DNA of 64,000 nt from Accumulibacter jenkinsii. GTDB lineage: Bacteria; Pseudomonadota; Gammaproteobacteria; Burkholderiales; Rhodocyclaceae. Each line of letters opens with the position of its first letter. The first letter of the stretch is position 1. The notes under the pieces are model-generated. The model had not been told where the DNA came from and searched no databases. It worked only from the letters and a program-made list of their open reading frames with translations. This document shows positions 37,726 through 45,658 of this stretch, one piece after another. The stretch lies in assembly GCA_036625225.1 (NCBI GenBank), contig JAZKUF010000001.1, positions 372,001-436,000 of the forward strand, written 5' to 3'. The translations under genes were made by a program, and so were the position numbers.

Positions 37726-38904
37726 CTACTGTCGGTCATCGATCGCCTGCATGGCCTCTGGCAGTTCGGAGTAGGTCAGTTCATAGGCCGGTGTCTCTTC
37801 GACGAAACGGATGAGCTTGCCGAGTTTAGTCTGCGTCCCCGGGGTCATCAGGGTCGAATGGGTTCCGATCAGGCGAGCCATGGTTTGCAGGGGCGGCAAG
37901 GCACTCAGCCGGGTCGTCTCTCCGCTCCTGTAGGTCGGGAAAACGATCACCGATGCCTCGGCCCGGGTCATCGTTTCATAATTGCCCTGCGGCTCGACGT
38001 AGCGCATGCTGCGGCCATAGCGATTGACTGCAGGAACCTGCCGCAGGACAGGATAGATCGGCTCCAGCACCTGCCATGAACCGGACTTGATGGAGAGGCA
38101 GGAGGGCAGCGGCAACAGGGCTCGGGTGCTTTCCTCAATGGCAATGATGTCGTCCCCAAGATAGGCAAATCCATTGCGCACCAGGAAAGCGGTCAATGTC
38201 GACTTGCCGGCGCCGCTGCGGCCAGGCATGAGCACCCCGAGCCCTCGGTGGCTGACCGCAGCCGCGTGGCAATAGGCAAGGAGACCCGTATCCGGATATT
38301 CCAGCTTGAGCAGGAGTTGCGTGACGCTTGCGCCCAGTCGACGCGTCGTTTTCTCTTCGCACACGCAGCCCCGGAAACTCACCCGATAAGCCGAACCCGC
38401 CTCCGAAATCTCCAGTTTTTCGGCACCCGCTGCGTCACCAATGCTCCGGTGACGAAATCGCCACATCATCCCCGTGATGTCAGGCACCGAGGAAGCAACC
38501 GAGATTCGACTCGTTCCGAACTGGAATACCCCGCAGTCTTCCAATGGTGCCGCTCCGGCCACGGCCTCAATCGGCGCTGGGCTGGCTGGCGCCGGGACCA
38601 TCGCGCGTGTGTCGTCATCGGTGCGGGCAAGCATGATTTGCGCCACAACCTGTTCGACATCGTGCAACGCACGCCCATAAGCCACCTCAAAATGCTCCGC
38701 GAGAAAACCCGCAACATCCTCACGGTCAAAACCTTCGCCGAGCATTTCCCAGACCAGCCGTCCGGTTTGATTAAGGAGCACCAGCCTGTCAGCCCGCGGG
38801 AAATACACCACCCCACCCTCTTCAAAGGGATGGAGGAATTCTTCCGTAGACATCATCGAGTTACGCCAGGAGTGTTCTTCAGGCGGGTCTTGCGAAAATT
38901 CCAA
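37726..38904 (-). CDS. PqqD-like (RRE) domain fused to an HPr-kinase-like domain
   Basis: A 392-residue two-domain protein. Residues about 20-95 look like PqqD, the small winged-helix module that binds leader peptides (VVYFPRADRLVLLNQTG and VWEMLGEGFDREDVAGFL). Residues about 140-390 resemble the kinase fold of HPr kinase/phosphatase: His213 in CHAAAV, the P-loop GRSGAGKST at 228-236 and YLGDD at 248-252. Known HprK-related kinases cooccur with PqqD proteins in peptide-modifying or exopolysaccharide loci. The start is TTG at 38904 because AAGAGG is nine bases upstream; ATG at 38853 is possible. It follows the 68-residue peptide gene on the same strand. Substrate unknown. Confidence 0.82.
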   Translation of the reverse strand: MEFSQDPPEEHSWRNSMMSTEEFLHPFEEGGVVYFPRADRLVLLNQTGRLVWEMLGEGFDREDVAGFLAEHFEVAYGRALHDVEQVVAQIMLARTDDDTRAMVPAPASPAPIEAVAGAAPLEDCGVFQFGTSRISVASSVPDITGMMWRFRHRSIGDAAGAEKLEISEAGSAYRVSFRGCVCEEKTTRRLGASVTQLLLKLEYPDTGLLAYCHAAAVSHRGLGVLMPGRSGAGKSTLTAFLVRNGFAYLGDDIIAIEESTRALLPLPSCLSIKSGSWQVLEPIYPVLRQVPAVNRYGRSMRYVEPQGNYETMTRAEASVIVFPTYRSGETTRLSALPPLQTMARLIGTHSTLMTPGTQTKLGKLIRFVEETPAYELTYSELPEAMQAIDDRQ

Positions 38905-39104
38905 CCCGGCTACCTCTTTATCCTCGGGCCGCTGGGGACCACGATCAATCCTGGACCATAACTGTCACGCCAAATGTCTTCTCAATGGCCCACGGAGCAG
39001 GTTGGCGACAGCATCGTATACCGAAGTTTAACTTTCGATCAGGGCGGCCGGGCATCGAGGCAGCGGGTGCCATTTCACCCAGCCTTGAACATTGGCTTGG
39101 CTGT

Positions 39105-39311
39105 TCAGTCTTCCGGATCTGGGCCGGATTCGCCGGTAGCGTGGGCGGAGTTCGATTTCGTTATCGACAGCACCGCCAGCACTGCAGGCGCCGTATAGAC
39201 GGCGTGCTTGCCGACGATCGCCAGCGCCTCACGGCGGGACATTTTTCTGGGTTCACCAACTCCCGTCGTGTCGGAAACGGATGGGGTTACTTGTTCTTGT
39301 ACTGTCTTCAT
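39105..39311 (-). CDS. Small 68-residue peptide with hydrophobic segment and acidic tail
   Basis: I do not recognise a named family. The first 22 residues are polar, then MSRREALAIVGKHAVYTAPA leads into a short hydrophobic core (VLAVLSI). It ends with NSAHA followed by an acidic, Pro-rich tail (TGESGPDPED). A cut after AHA would release that tail. The twin arginines are followed by EALA and so are not a good Tat signal. GGAGGATAAAA directly before the ATG at 39311 is a very strong ribosome binding site. It lies 200 bases upstream of the PqqD-HPr-kinase gene, so it is a natural candidate for its peptide substrate. A weak sigma-54-like promoter is at 39440-39456. Confidence 0.7.
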   Translation of the reverse strand: MKTVQEQVTPSVSDTTGVGEPRKMSRREALAIVGKHAVYTAPAVLAVLSITKSNSAHATGESGPDPED

Positions 39312-39728
39312 TTTTATCCTCCAAAAATTTGCTGAGCGCTCCGGCTTCCCGGAACAAAGGGATAGCCGCACCCCCGGGCGATGTACCGATCTTTGATCAC
39401 TCATTCCGAATACATTACCTCAGCGCCGGCGACAGAGATAAGCACAGATCATGCCACTTGTAAATGAGAAGTTCATGAGCCTTATTTATTGAAATAAAAT
39501 TACCTGACGAAGCCTCATCAACCAGATCGAGAGCAGGTCAGTGTAAGAAAAACCGACACCTCCGATGACCGCCGCATGCCGAGGAAAACACCGCTGCCTC
39601 GACTGCGCGCAGGCTCTCGGGTCGGTGCAGTGGCCAACGACGCCGGCCCTTCGCCTGCGATGCCCGGGCACGAAATCAGCTACCATCGTGCGACCAGCAT
39701 ATACCCTACCAGATTAAGGCAACTTATC
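39312..39728. other. Divergent intergenic region between the peptide gene and the glycosyltransferase
   Basis: 417 bases, poorer in GC than its neighbours near 39480-39500. No coding frame with family features is seen. It must contain promoters of both divergent units. A sigma-54-like element (39440-39456, minus) is the only signal I can support. Confidence 0.6.
39440..39456 (-). promoter_or_regulatory. Weak sigma-54-like promoter upstream of the small peptide
   Basis: On the minus strand TGGCATGATCTGTGCTT has the GG and GC pairs 10 bases apart, as required for -24/-12 promoters. It matches TGGCAYR-N4-TTGCW except at the first T of the -12 part. The predicted start is about 120 bases before the ATG. 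Confidence 0.4.
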
Positions 39729-40979
39729 ATGCGAATCCTTTTCGTGCATCAAAACTTTCCCGGCCAGTACCGGCATCTGGCCCCTGCTCTGGCTGATTCA
39801 AGCGACAACGAGGTGCTGGCGATTGGCGAGGAAACGAGCATCCGACGCCTGCAGGGCTTTCATCCGCGCGTTCGGCTGTTTGCCTACCCCTCTCCGCAGG
39901 GGGCTTCGCGACAAACCCACCACTACCTCCACAGCACCGAGGCGGCGATCCGTCGCGGCCAGGCGGTCGTTCGGCTGGCGCTGGAATTGCAGAGACAGGG
40001 TTTCACGCCGGACGTGATCTGCGCACATCCTGCCTGGGGTGAAGCGCTCTTCCTCAAAGACGTTTACCCGGCCGCCCGACTGTTGCTCTACCTCGAGTTC
40101 TTCTATCGCGGCAGCGGCTCGGACATGGGCTTCGATCCGGAATTTCCGGTCTCCTTCGATGACCGGTGCCGGGTTCGGGTCCGTAACTCGACCCAGCTGA
40201 TCAGTCTGGAAGCGGCCGATGCCGGCATCAGCCCGACCCGCTGGCAGCGCGACCAGTACCCCGAAATGTATCGTCAGCAAACACAGGTGATCCATGATGG
40301 CGTGCGGTGTGATCTCGTCTGCCCGGGAACGGTTGCCGAATTCATGCTGCCCGACGGCAAGGGCTCCCTGAACTCCAGTGACGAGGTACTCACCTATGTC
40401 GCCCGCAATCTCGAGCCCTACCGCGGATTCCACACCTTCATGCGAGCCCTGCCGGCCGTGCTCGCGGCCCGACCCCGACTCCAGGTGTTGATTGTCGGTG
40501 GCGAAGAGGTCAGCTACGGGCGCCCACCGCCGGGCGGCGAGACCTACCGGGCGCATTATCTGCGCGAGGTCGGCTCAACCATCGACGCAAAACGGGTGCA
40601 TTTTCTGGGAAAAGTCCCCTATCCTCGATTCATCGACGTGCTGCGCCTTTCGAGCGCGCATGTCTATCTCACCTACCCCTTCGTCCTTTCGTGGTCGCTG
40701 CTCGAGGCGATGGCCTGCGGCTGCGCGGTGATTGCCTCGGATACCCCGCCCGTGCGCGAGGTCATCAAGGCGGGTCACAACGGACTGCTCGTCGATTTCT
40801 TCTCGCCTGCCGCGCTCGCCGAAACGATCCTCTCGGTCCTTGCCGAACCGCGGCAGATGCAGCCACTGCGAGCCCAGGCACGGCGGGACATCCAGCAAAG
40901 CTTCGACCTCCACACCAGGACACTGCCCCGCCTGGTCAGGCTGGTCACCGATCTCGCAGCGGGTGCTCCGGCGAGTTGA
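39729..40979 (+). CDS. Glycosyltransferase, family 4 (GT-B fold)
   Basis: A 416-residue glycosyltransferase. The N-terminus MRILFVHQNFPGQYRHLAPA is characteristic of a GT4 branch common in exopolysaccharide loci. The C-terminal domain holds LSWSLLEAMACGCAVIASD with the nucleotide-sugar-binding glutamate and VREVIKAGHNGLLVDFFSP. ATG at 39729 begins the conserved sequence; the open frame upstream is not typical. No membrane segment is seen, so it works from the cytoplasm. Sugar and acceptor are unknown. It sits between the peptide-kinase pair and the surface-protein gene. Confidence 0.9.
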   Translation: MRILFVHQNFPGQYRHLAPALADSSDNEVLAIGEETSIRRLQGFHPRVRLFAYPSPQGASRQTHHYLHSTEAAIRRGQAVVRLALELQRQGFTPDVICAHPAWGEALFLKDVYPAARLLLYLEFFYRGSGSDMGFDPEFPVSFDDRCRVRVRNSTQLISLEAADAGISPTRWQRDQYPEMYRQQTQVIHDGVRCDLVCPGTVAEFMLPDGKGSLNSSDEVLTYVARNLEPYRGFHTFMRALPAVLAARPRLQVLIVGGEEVSYGRPPPGGETYRAHYLREVGSTIDAKRVHFLGKVPYPRFIDVLRLSSAHVYLTYPFVLSWSLLEAMACGCAVIASDTPPVREVIKAGHNGLLVDFFSPAALAETILSVLAEPRQMQPLRAQARRDIQQSFDLHTRTLPRLVRLVTDLAAGAPAS

Positions 40980-41037
40980 CGAAGGGAAGCCGACGCCAGG
41001 AGCGCTTCAGCCTGAAAACCTCCGTTAGCGGGGGAAA

Positions 41038-41076
41038 ATCCCGTTCATGCTTCGACAGGCTCAGCACGAACGGGAT
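41038..41076. repeat. REP-like imperfect inverted repeat
   Basis: ATCCCGTTC at 41038-41046 and GAACGGGAT at 41068-41076 are perfect arms flanking a core with TTCGACAGGCTCAGCAC. This core belongs to a short intergenic repeat seen in many proteobacterial genomes. A related fragment (ATGTCGAAGGGCT) follows at about 41135-41147. Genome-wide copy number cannot be seen here. Confidence 0.65.
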
Positions 41077-41153
41077 ATTTCGTTTCACCCAATGGGCGAG
41101 CTTCCGTTCACCCAGAGCAGCCCGCGCAGCGGGCATGTCGAAGGGCTCGCAGG

Positions 41154-41185
41154 CTGACGGCTCGCCACAGGTGACGAGCCGTCAG
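41154..41185. terminator. Perfect hairpin downstream of the surface-protein gene
   Basis: CTGACGGCTCG and CGAGCCGTCAG form an 11-base-pair stem around a 10-base loop, 11 bases beyond the stop of the minus-strand gene. There is no T run on either strand, so it may stabilise the 3' end instead of being a classic terminator. Confidence 0.5.
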
Positions 41186-41196
41186 TTGAGCAGAAC

Positions 41197-44100
41197 TTAC
41201 GCGAACAACCAGCCGGCATCGACGACCGGTGCCGCGGCGAAACCGTCGAGCAGCGCGGCGATCTCCGGCAGATCGACTCCCGCCGCAGCGGCATCTTCAG
41301 CCGACACGCCAAAGTACACGTCGGTCATGTCCACCGTTTGGCCATCAGCCATCAATGCACTACTGCGTTCGAGGTGCAGGTTGCCCTGGCGGTCGAGGAA
41401 CGGCAATTCGATGTAGCTCACATTCAACCCGCTGATCCCTGCCTCGGCCAGGCTCATCAGTTCACCGTCGTCGGTCTGGTGGTTGCCGTTGGCATCGCGC
41501 CAGATACTCAAAGCGGCAAAACCGGTGTCGCTCGAATTGACCAGACCATCGCCATTACTGTCGTACTCGGCCAGTTGCGCGAAGCCCGCGCCCTTGGCGC
41601 TGCCGCCGAAGAGCTCGCTGATGCTGTCGATGCGACCATTGCCGCTCTTGTCGACCGCCAGGAAGCCATCACCGCTGCCGATCCAGCCCGACGCGACCGA
41701 GACGCCGTTGCCGAACAGGTCGAAGGTGCCACCGGCGGCGCTGCGGCTGACCGTCTGTACACCGTTGCCGTCAAGGTCAATGACGATCGGCGTGATGCCC
41801 GCATCTTTCGTCATGTCGTTCTGGCCAGAGACCAGCGTGAAGGTGCTGGTCTTGGTGACATTGGTCGTCGACACCGCATCACCGGTCACATCGGAGTCCC
41901 TCGCATCATCGCTACCGACATCCTTCTTCGCCCACTTCCAGTAGCTCATGTTGTTCCACTGGTTGTAGTTGTAGTGCTGGACATTGGTCTTGTCGAACTG
42001 CAGCTGATAGGTCCCCGGGTTCAGGTTGATGAACTTGTAGTTGCCGTTGGCGTCGGTGGTCGTGGTGCTCAGCACAGTGCCTGACGAATTCAGCAGCTTG
42101 ACCGTGATGTTCTTGATCCCCGGTTCGTTCGCATCCTGGATGTTGTTGTGGTTCATGTCGTCCCACACCCGGTCGCCGACCGACGCCTTGCGGTAGAGGC
42201 CCGCATCCCAGCTCGTGTCGTTCTCGCCGGCCGACAGGGTCGTGACCACGGTGGTGCCGGTGTTGGTGTCGATATCCGAATCGATGGCGTCCTTGCTGTT
42301 GGAACTTACGTCCCGCTTGGTCACGTAGTAGCCGTTCGGCTCGACGACCTCGATCTTGTAGTCTCCCGGGTTGAGATTGCTGAAATCATAGTAGCCGCTG
42401 CTATCGGTAGTGGTCGTGTCGAGCACGGCACCAAGCGCGCTGAGCAGCTTGACCGTGACATTCGCGATGCCGCTCTCGCCAGCATCCTGCAGGCCATTGT
42501 AGTTCTTGTCTTCCCAGACAAAATTGCCGATGCTCGCCTTGGCCACCGGCACGCAGTAGTCGGGGGCGCAAACCGCCAGCATCTGCAGCTTGAAATAGTC
42601 GTCCGGCGTCGTGTCCCGGGTATCGGCGGCGATGATCAGCGTGTTACCGCTCACCTGGGAACCGTTCAGGTCGGCCCAGCGGGTCGAACCGCTGGTCGTC
42701 AGATTCTGCTCGTAAAAACCGGAAGATGCGAGACCGGTCAGCACATTGTTGTTCATCACGGTGATCGGCGCCGCGGCGTCGCCGATCCAGACCTCGAGAT
42801 CGCTGTCACCGGAAACGTAGCCGAGGAAGGCCTTGTCAACCGTCACCTCCTGCGAAAACTGCAGCACGACGTAATTGTTGCGGCCGACGTTATCGATCGT
42901 GTGCGTGTTGCCGCTGCCGCTCTCGCTCGAGTCGGTGACGCCCAGACCACCGCTGTAGGCACCAAGCCAGGCCTTTTGCCAGGTGTCGGCGCCCTTGGTC
43001 TGGCTGAAAGCGCGCGCCGTGACCGACACGCCGGTCAGCGCATCGATGAAGGTCCGCGAATTGCCGTCGCTGCCGTCCACGGCGCTGCAGCCGTCAAAAT
43101 CGAAGGTCACCGGACGACAAACCGGCGTCAGGCCGGCATCCAGCGTCTGGTTGTATTCCCCCGAGGCCAGGGTAACGATCTGCGTCCTGCCGGTGCTGTC
43201 GGCATCGGAGTCGATGCTGTCGGATCCGTTGCTGTTCACGTTGGCGGTGGTGAAGCTGTAGCCCGACAGCGCCGTGAATTTGACCTGATACTCGACGCCG
43301 GGAGTCAGCCCGCTGAACTTGTACTCGCCCTGGGCGTTGGTGGTCGTCGTCGTCAAGGTGTTGTCACCGACAGTGCTGATCAGACCGTCAAGGCCTCCAC
43401 CGATCAGTTGGACGGCGACGCCACTCACCGCTAGTTCATCCGGGCCCTGCAGGCCGTTCTTGTCACAGTCGAGCCACACCTTGTCGCCGATCGATGCCGT
43501 CTGGTAGACGCCGGCATCGACGCTCAGGTTCTGTTCCCCGGCGGCAATGCTGACCGTACCGGTGGTCTTGCTGACCGGATCGATGTCGCTGTCGCGGTCG
43601 TCGTTGCCCCCCTTGTCGCGTGGGCTGACGACATAATCGACCGGCGTATCGAAGACGACCTTGTAGCTGCCGACCGCGACGTCAAACAGGTAGTTGCCGT
43701 TATCGTCGGTTTGCGTTGTCTGCAGCACGTTGCCGGAAGTGTCCGTGAGGCTGACCACGATGTTGGCCAGGCCCAGTTCACCCGCATCCTGAACGCCGTC
43801 GGCGTTCTTGTCGAGCCAGACCCGATCACCCAGAGACTGACCCAGACCGGTCGTCGAGTAATGAGCCTTGTCGCTGTCAGTGACCGCAATACTGCCGCCC
43901 GTCCCTATGACGGTGCCGACGTTGGCAATTTCACTTCCGCTCACGACGGTTTCCGAAGCTGTGTAGATCCAGGTTTCACCCACTTCGAGAAGTTGATTGT
44001 TGTTCGTGTCGCCGCTTTCGTAGCTGACGTTATTCAGCCGGTCATCGGTAACGACGACGTTGGCAATGCCGACGGAGCCGACGTTCTTCACCTCGTAGCG

Positions 44101-45138
44101 GAAGATGGCCTCGCCACCGACCGGAATCAGGGGGCCGGTGCCTGGACCATCGGCGTCGTACCACGCCGTCTCGACAGTGGTGCCGGTGGCCGGGGTGTCG
44201 AGGTCGGCGCCGAGCTGGTTCTGGGTTTCGAACAGGTTCTTCGTCGATTCGATCAACGCGGCGCTTCCGCTCAGCGCCGCCTGGGTCATCGCGATGACCT
44301 GCGCCACGGTATACGCATAATCGACGTACGGATTGGCCGCGTTCAGCAGCGCCGCCGTCGAGTGGCGCAGCAGCGCGTTGATACCGCCGCCGTTGCTGCC
44401 GAGCGCGTCCATCAGCGTCGGAGTGCCGCTGACATTGACGCCGAAAATGGTTTCGTAGCTGGCAGCAGGATCGTAACCGGTTTCTGGCCACCCCGCCAAC
44501 GGCGCCGGCCCATTTTCCGAGTGCGTCTTCCAGAAGCCGGGCGTCAGGCCTTCGCCGCCGCCGCCTTCGACCGTGTAGCTGCCCTTGACATATTTTTCGA
44601 TGTCGATCGCGGCGAGATAAAAACCCGAGTCGATGGTCGTGTTGAAATCGCCTGGCGCCAGATATATCTTGTCGGAAATCTCGCCGTCGCTGTTCAAGCC
44701 CGATGCCGAGATCCCGTCTGCCTGCCGCGGGCTCGTTCCATTGAAGCCATTCGGTGTGACGAACTGAACCTGGTACTCCAGGCCCGGAGTGAGTCCTTTG
44801 AACTCGTAGTATCCCGCGGCGCCGTTTTTGGTGTACGTCGTCGTCGTCGCCAGCAGCTCAAGTCCACCATCAAAATCACCCTCGCCGTCCAGATCGCGCC
44901 AGAGATTTACCGTGGCCCCATTAATGCCCTCTTCTCCGGTATCCTGATCACCGTCGGCGTTCTTGTCGTGCCAGACGAAGTCACCGAGCTTGGCGGCGAC
45001 GGTCTGGATGATAGTCGGCTGGCGAGCCGAGCCAGTTAGATTGCTCTGCACATCGAGGATGACAGCGATTTTCTCTCCGGCGTCAGGGATGTAGGTACCA
45101 TCCGGTTCAAGTCCCGGTTGATGGGTCTGCCAGCTCAT
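41197..45138 (-). CDS. Large SdrD-type repeat surface protein with C-terminal calcium-binding region (3' part of a frameshifted gene)
   Basis: A 1313-residue acidic protein. About five SdrD B-like domains occur, each opening with a form of LGDxVWxDxNxNGxQDxGE: near residues 50, 434, 549, 860 and 972. Between them are a DUF11-like stretch (GEAIFRYEVKNVGSVGIANV) and a unique domain near 662-850. The last 215 residues have Ca-binding loops (DLDGNGVQ, DKSGNGRIDS, DSNGDGLVNS) like type I secreted proteins. It lacks a signal peptide, and no ribosome binding site precedes the ATG. A TAA lies directly before it in this frame. The upstream 183-residue frame supplies the natural N-terminus, so the gene is probably split. 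Probable adhesin or matrix protein. Confidence 0.85.
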   Translation of the reverse strand: MSWQTHQPGLEPDGTYIPDAGEKIAVILDVQSNLTGSARQPTIIQTVAAKLGDFVWHDKNADGDQDTGEEGINGATVNLWRDLDGEGDFDGGLELLATTTTYTKNGAAGYYEFKGLTPGLEYQVQFVTPNGFNGTSPRQADGISASGLNSDGEISDKIYLAPGDFNTTIDSGFYLAAIDIEKYVKGSYTVEGGGGEGLTPGFWKTHSENGPAPLAGWPETGYDPAASYETIFGVNVSGTPTLMDALGSNGGGINALLRHSTAALLNAANPYVDYAYTVAQVIAMTQAALSGSAALIESTKNLFETQNQLGADLDTPATGTTVETAWYDADGPGTGPLIPVGGEAIFRYEVKNVGSVGIANVVVTDDRLNNVSYESGDTNNNQLLEVGETWIYTASETVVSGSEIANVGTVIGTGGSIAVTDSDKAHYSTTGLGQSLGDRVWLDKNADGVQDAGELGLANIVVSLTDTSGNVLQTTQTDDNGNYLFDVAVGSYKVVFDTPVDYVVSPRDKGGNDDRDSDIDPVSKTTGTVSIAAGEQNLSVDAGVYQTASIGDKVWLDCDKNGLQGPDELAVSGVAVQLIGGGLDGLISTVGDNTLTTTTTNAQGEYKFSGLTPGVEYQVKFTALSGYSFTTANVNSNGSDSIDSDADSTGRTQIVTLASGEYNQTLDAGLTPVCRPVTFDFDGCSAVDGSDGNSRTFIDALTGVSVTARAFSQTKGADTWQKAWLGAYSGGLGVTDSSESGSGNTHTIDNVGRNNYVVLQFSQEVTVDKAFLGYVSGDSDLEVWIGDAAAPITVMNNNVLTGLASSGFYEQNLTTSGSTRWADLNGSQVSGNTLIIAADTRDTTPDDYFKLQMLAVCAPDYCVPVAKASIGNFVWEDKNYNGLQDAGESGIANVTVKLLSALGAVLDTTTTDSSGYYDFSNLNPGDYKIEVVEPNGYYVTKRDVSSNSKDAIDSDIDTNTGTTVVTTLSAGENDTSWDAGLYRKASVGDRVWDDMNHNNIQDANEPGIKNITVKLLNSSGTVLSTTTTDANGNYKFINLNPGTYQLQFDKTNVQHYNYNQWNNMSYWKWAKKDVGSDDARDSDVTGDAVSTTNVTKTSTFTLVSGQNDMTKDAGITPIVIDLDGNGVQTVSRSAAGGTFDLFGNGVSVASGWIGSGDGFLAVDKSGNGRIDSISELFGGSAKGAGFAQLAEYDSNGDGLVNSSDTGFAALSIWRDANGNHQTDDGELMSLAEAGISGLNVSYIELPFLDRQGNLHLERSSALMADGQTVDMTDVYFGVSAEDAAAAGVDLPEIAALLDGFAAAPVVDAGWLFA

Positions 45139-45658
45139 TTACCAATGCGATGACACGATTTTGATCAACCATGCCCAGAGAGGGTGAAGCGGAACTGGAA
45201 CTCCAGCCGTCGCCAAGCAATTGCCAGATAGTCTGTTGAATGTCGCCATAGGTAAACAACGAGCCTGGACCCGTGACACCTGTTACCGTGTAATAGGCAA
45301 TATTGTCGTATTGGACATTTTTGATTGTATCGCTATAAACCGTGCTGCTCGGCGAAATATTGTTCAGAAGCCAGTTTACGATGTCCAGGTTCTCAAGATA
45401 AGGTTGCAACGGGTGTGCCGGATCAGTTGGAATAGAGGTGCCCGGCAGTTGAGGAGTCATAGAGGTGAAGCCGTCATCCCCCACTGTCGCGAAGCCCGGG
45501 TTGCTGCGCAGGATATCGTATTCGTAACTTGAATAAACCCTTGCATTACTGTAGCTTGCGCCACTGACGATAGGCTTATCACCATAGCTGGGGTTTCCTT
45601 GGCCGACGCCGGGCATGAAAATCGTGAACGAAACGGTTGGGGGTTGATAGAGCGGCAT
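45107..45658 (-). CDS. N-terminal part of the split SdrD-type surface protein
   Basis: A 183-residue protein with no lipid or signal sequence at its start (MPLYQPPTVSFTIFMPGVGQ). Its last part GPGSLFTYGDIQQTIWQLLG and MVDQNRVIALVNELAD is the region that, in similar surface proteins, continues into a segment like TYIPDAGEKIAVILDVQ. That segment is found in the next frame, at the start of the 1313-residue gene. The frames overlap by 32 bases (45107-45138), with the second one base ahead. AAGGA seven bases before the ATG at 45658 supports this start; ATGs upstream are less likely. A sequence error cannot be excluded. Confidence 0.75.
   Translation of the reverse strand: MPLYQPPTVSFTIFMPGVGQGNPSYGDKPIVSGASYSNARVYSSYEYDILRSNPGFATVGDDGFTSMTPQLPGTSIPTDPAHPLQPYLENLDIVNWLLNNISPSSTVYSDTIKNVQYDNIAYYTVTGVTGPGSLFTYGDIQQTIWQLLGDGWSSSSASPSLGMVDQNRVIALVNELADPSTGT

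Noticed and set aside
39105..39311. The small peptide as a canonical Tat substrate because of the RR pair
   Set aside because: RREALAIV lacks the usual S-R-R-x-F-L-K pattern, and the hydrophobic part and AHA end suit a short Sec-type or anchored peptide equally well.
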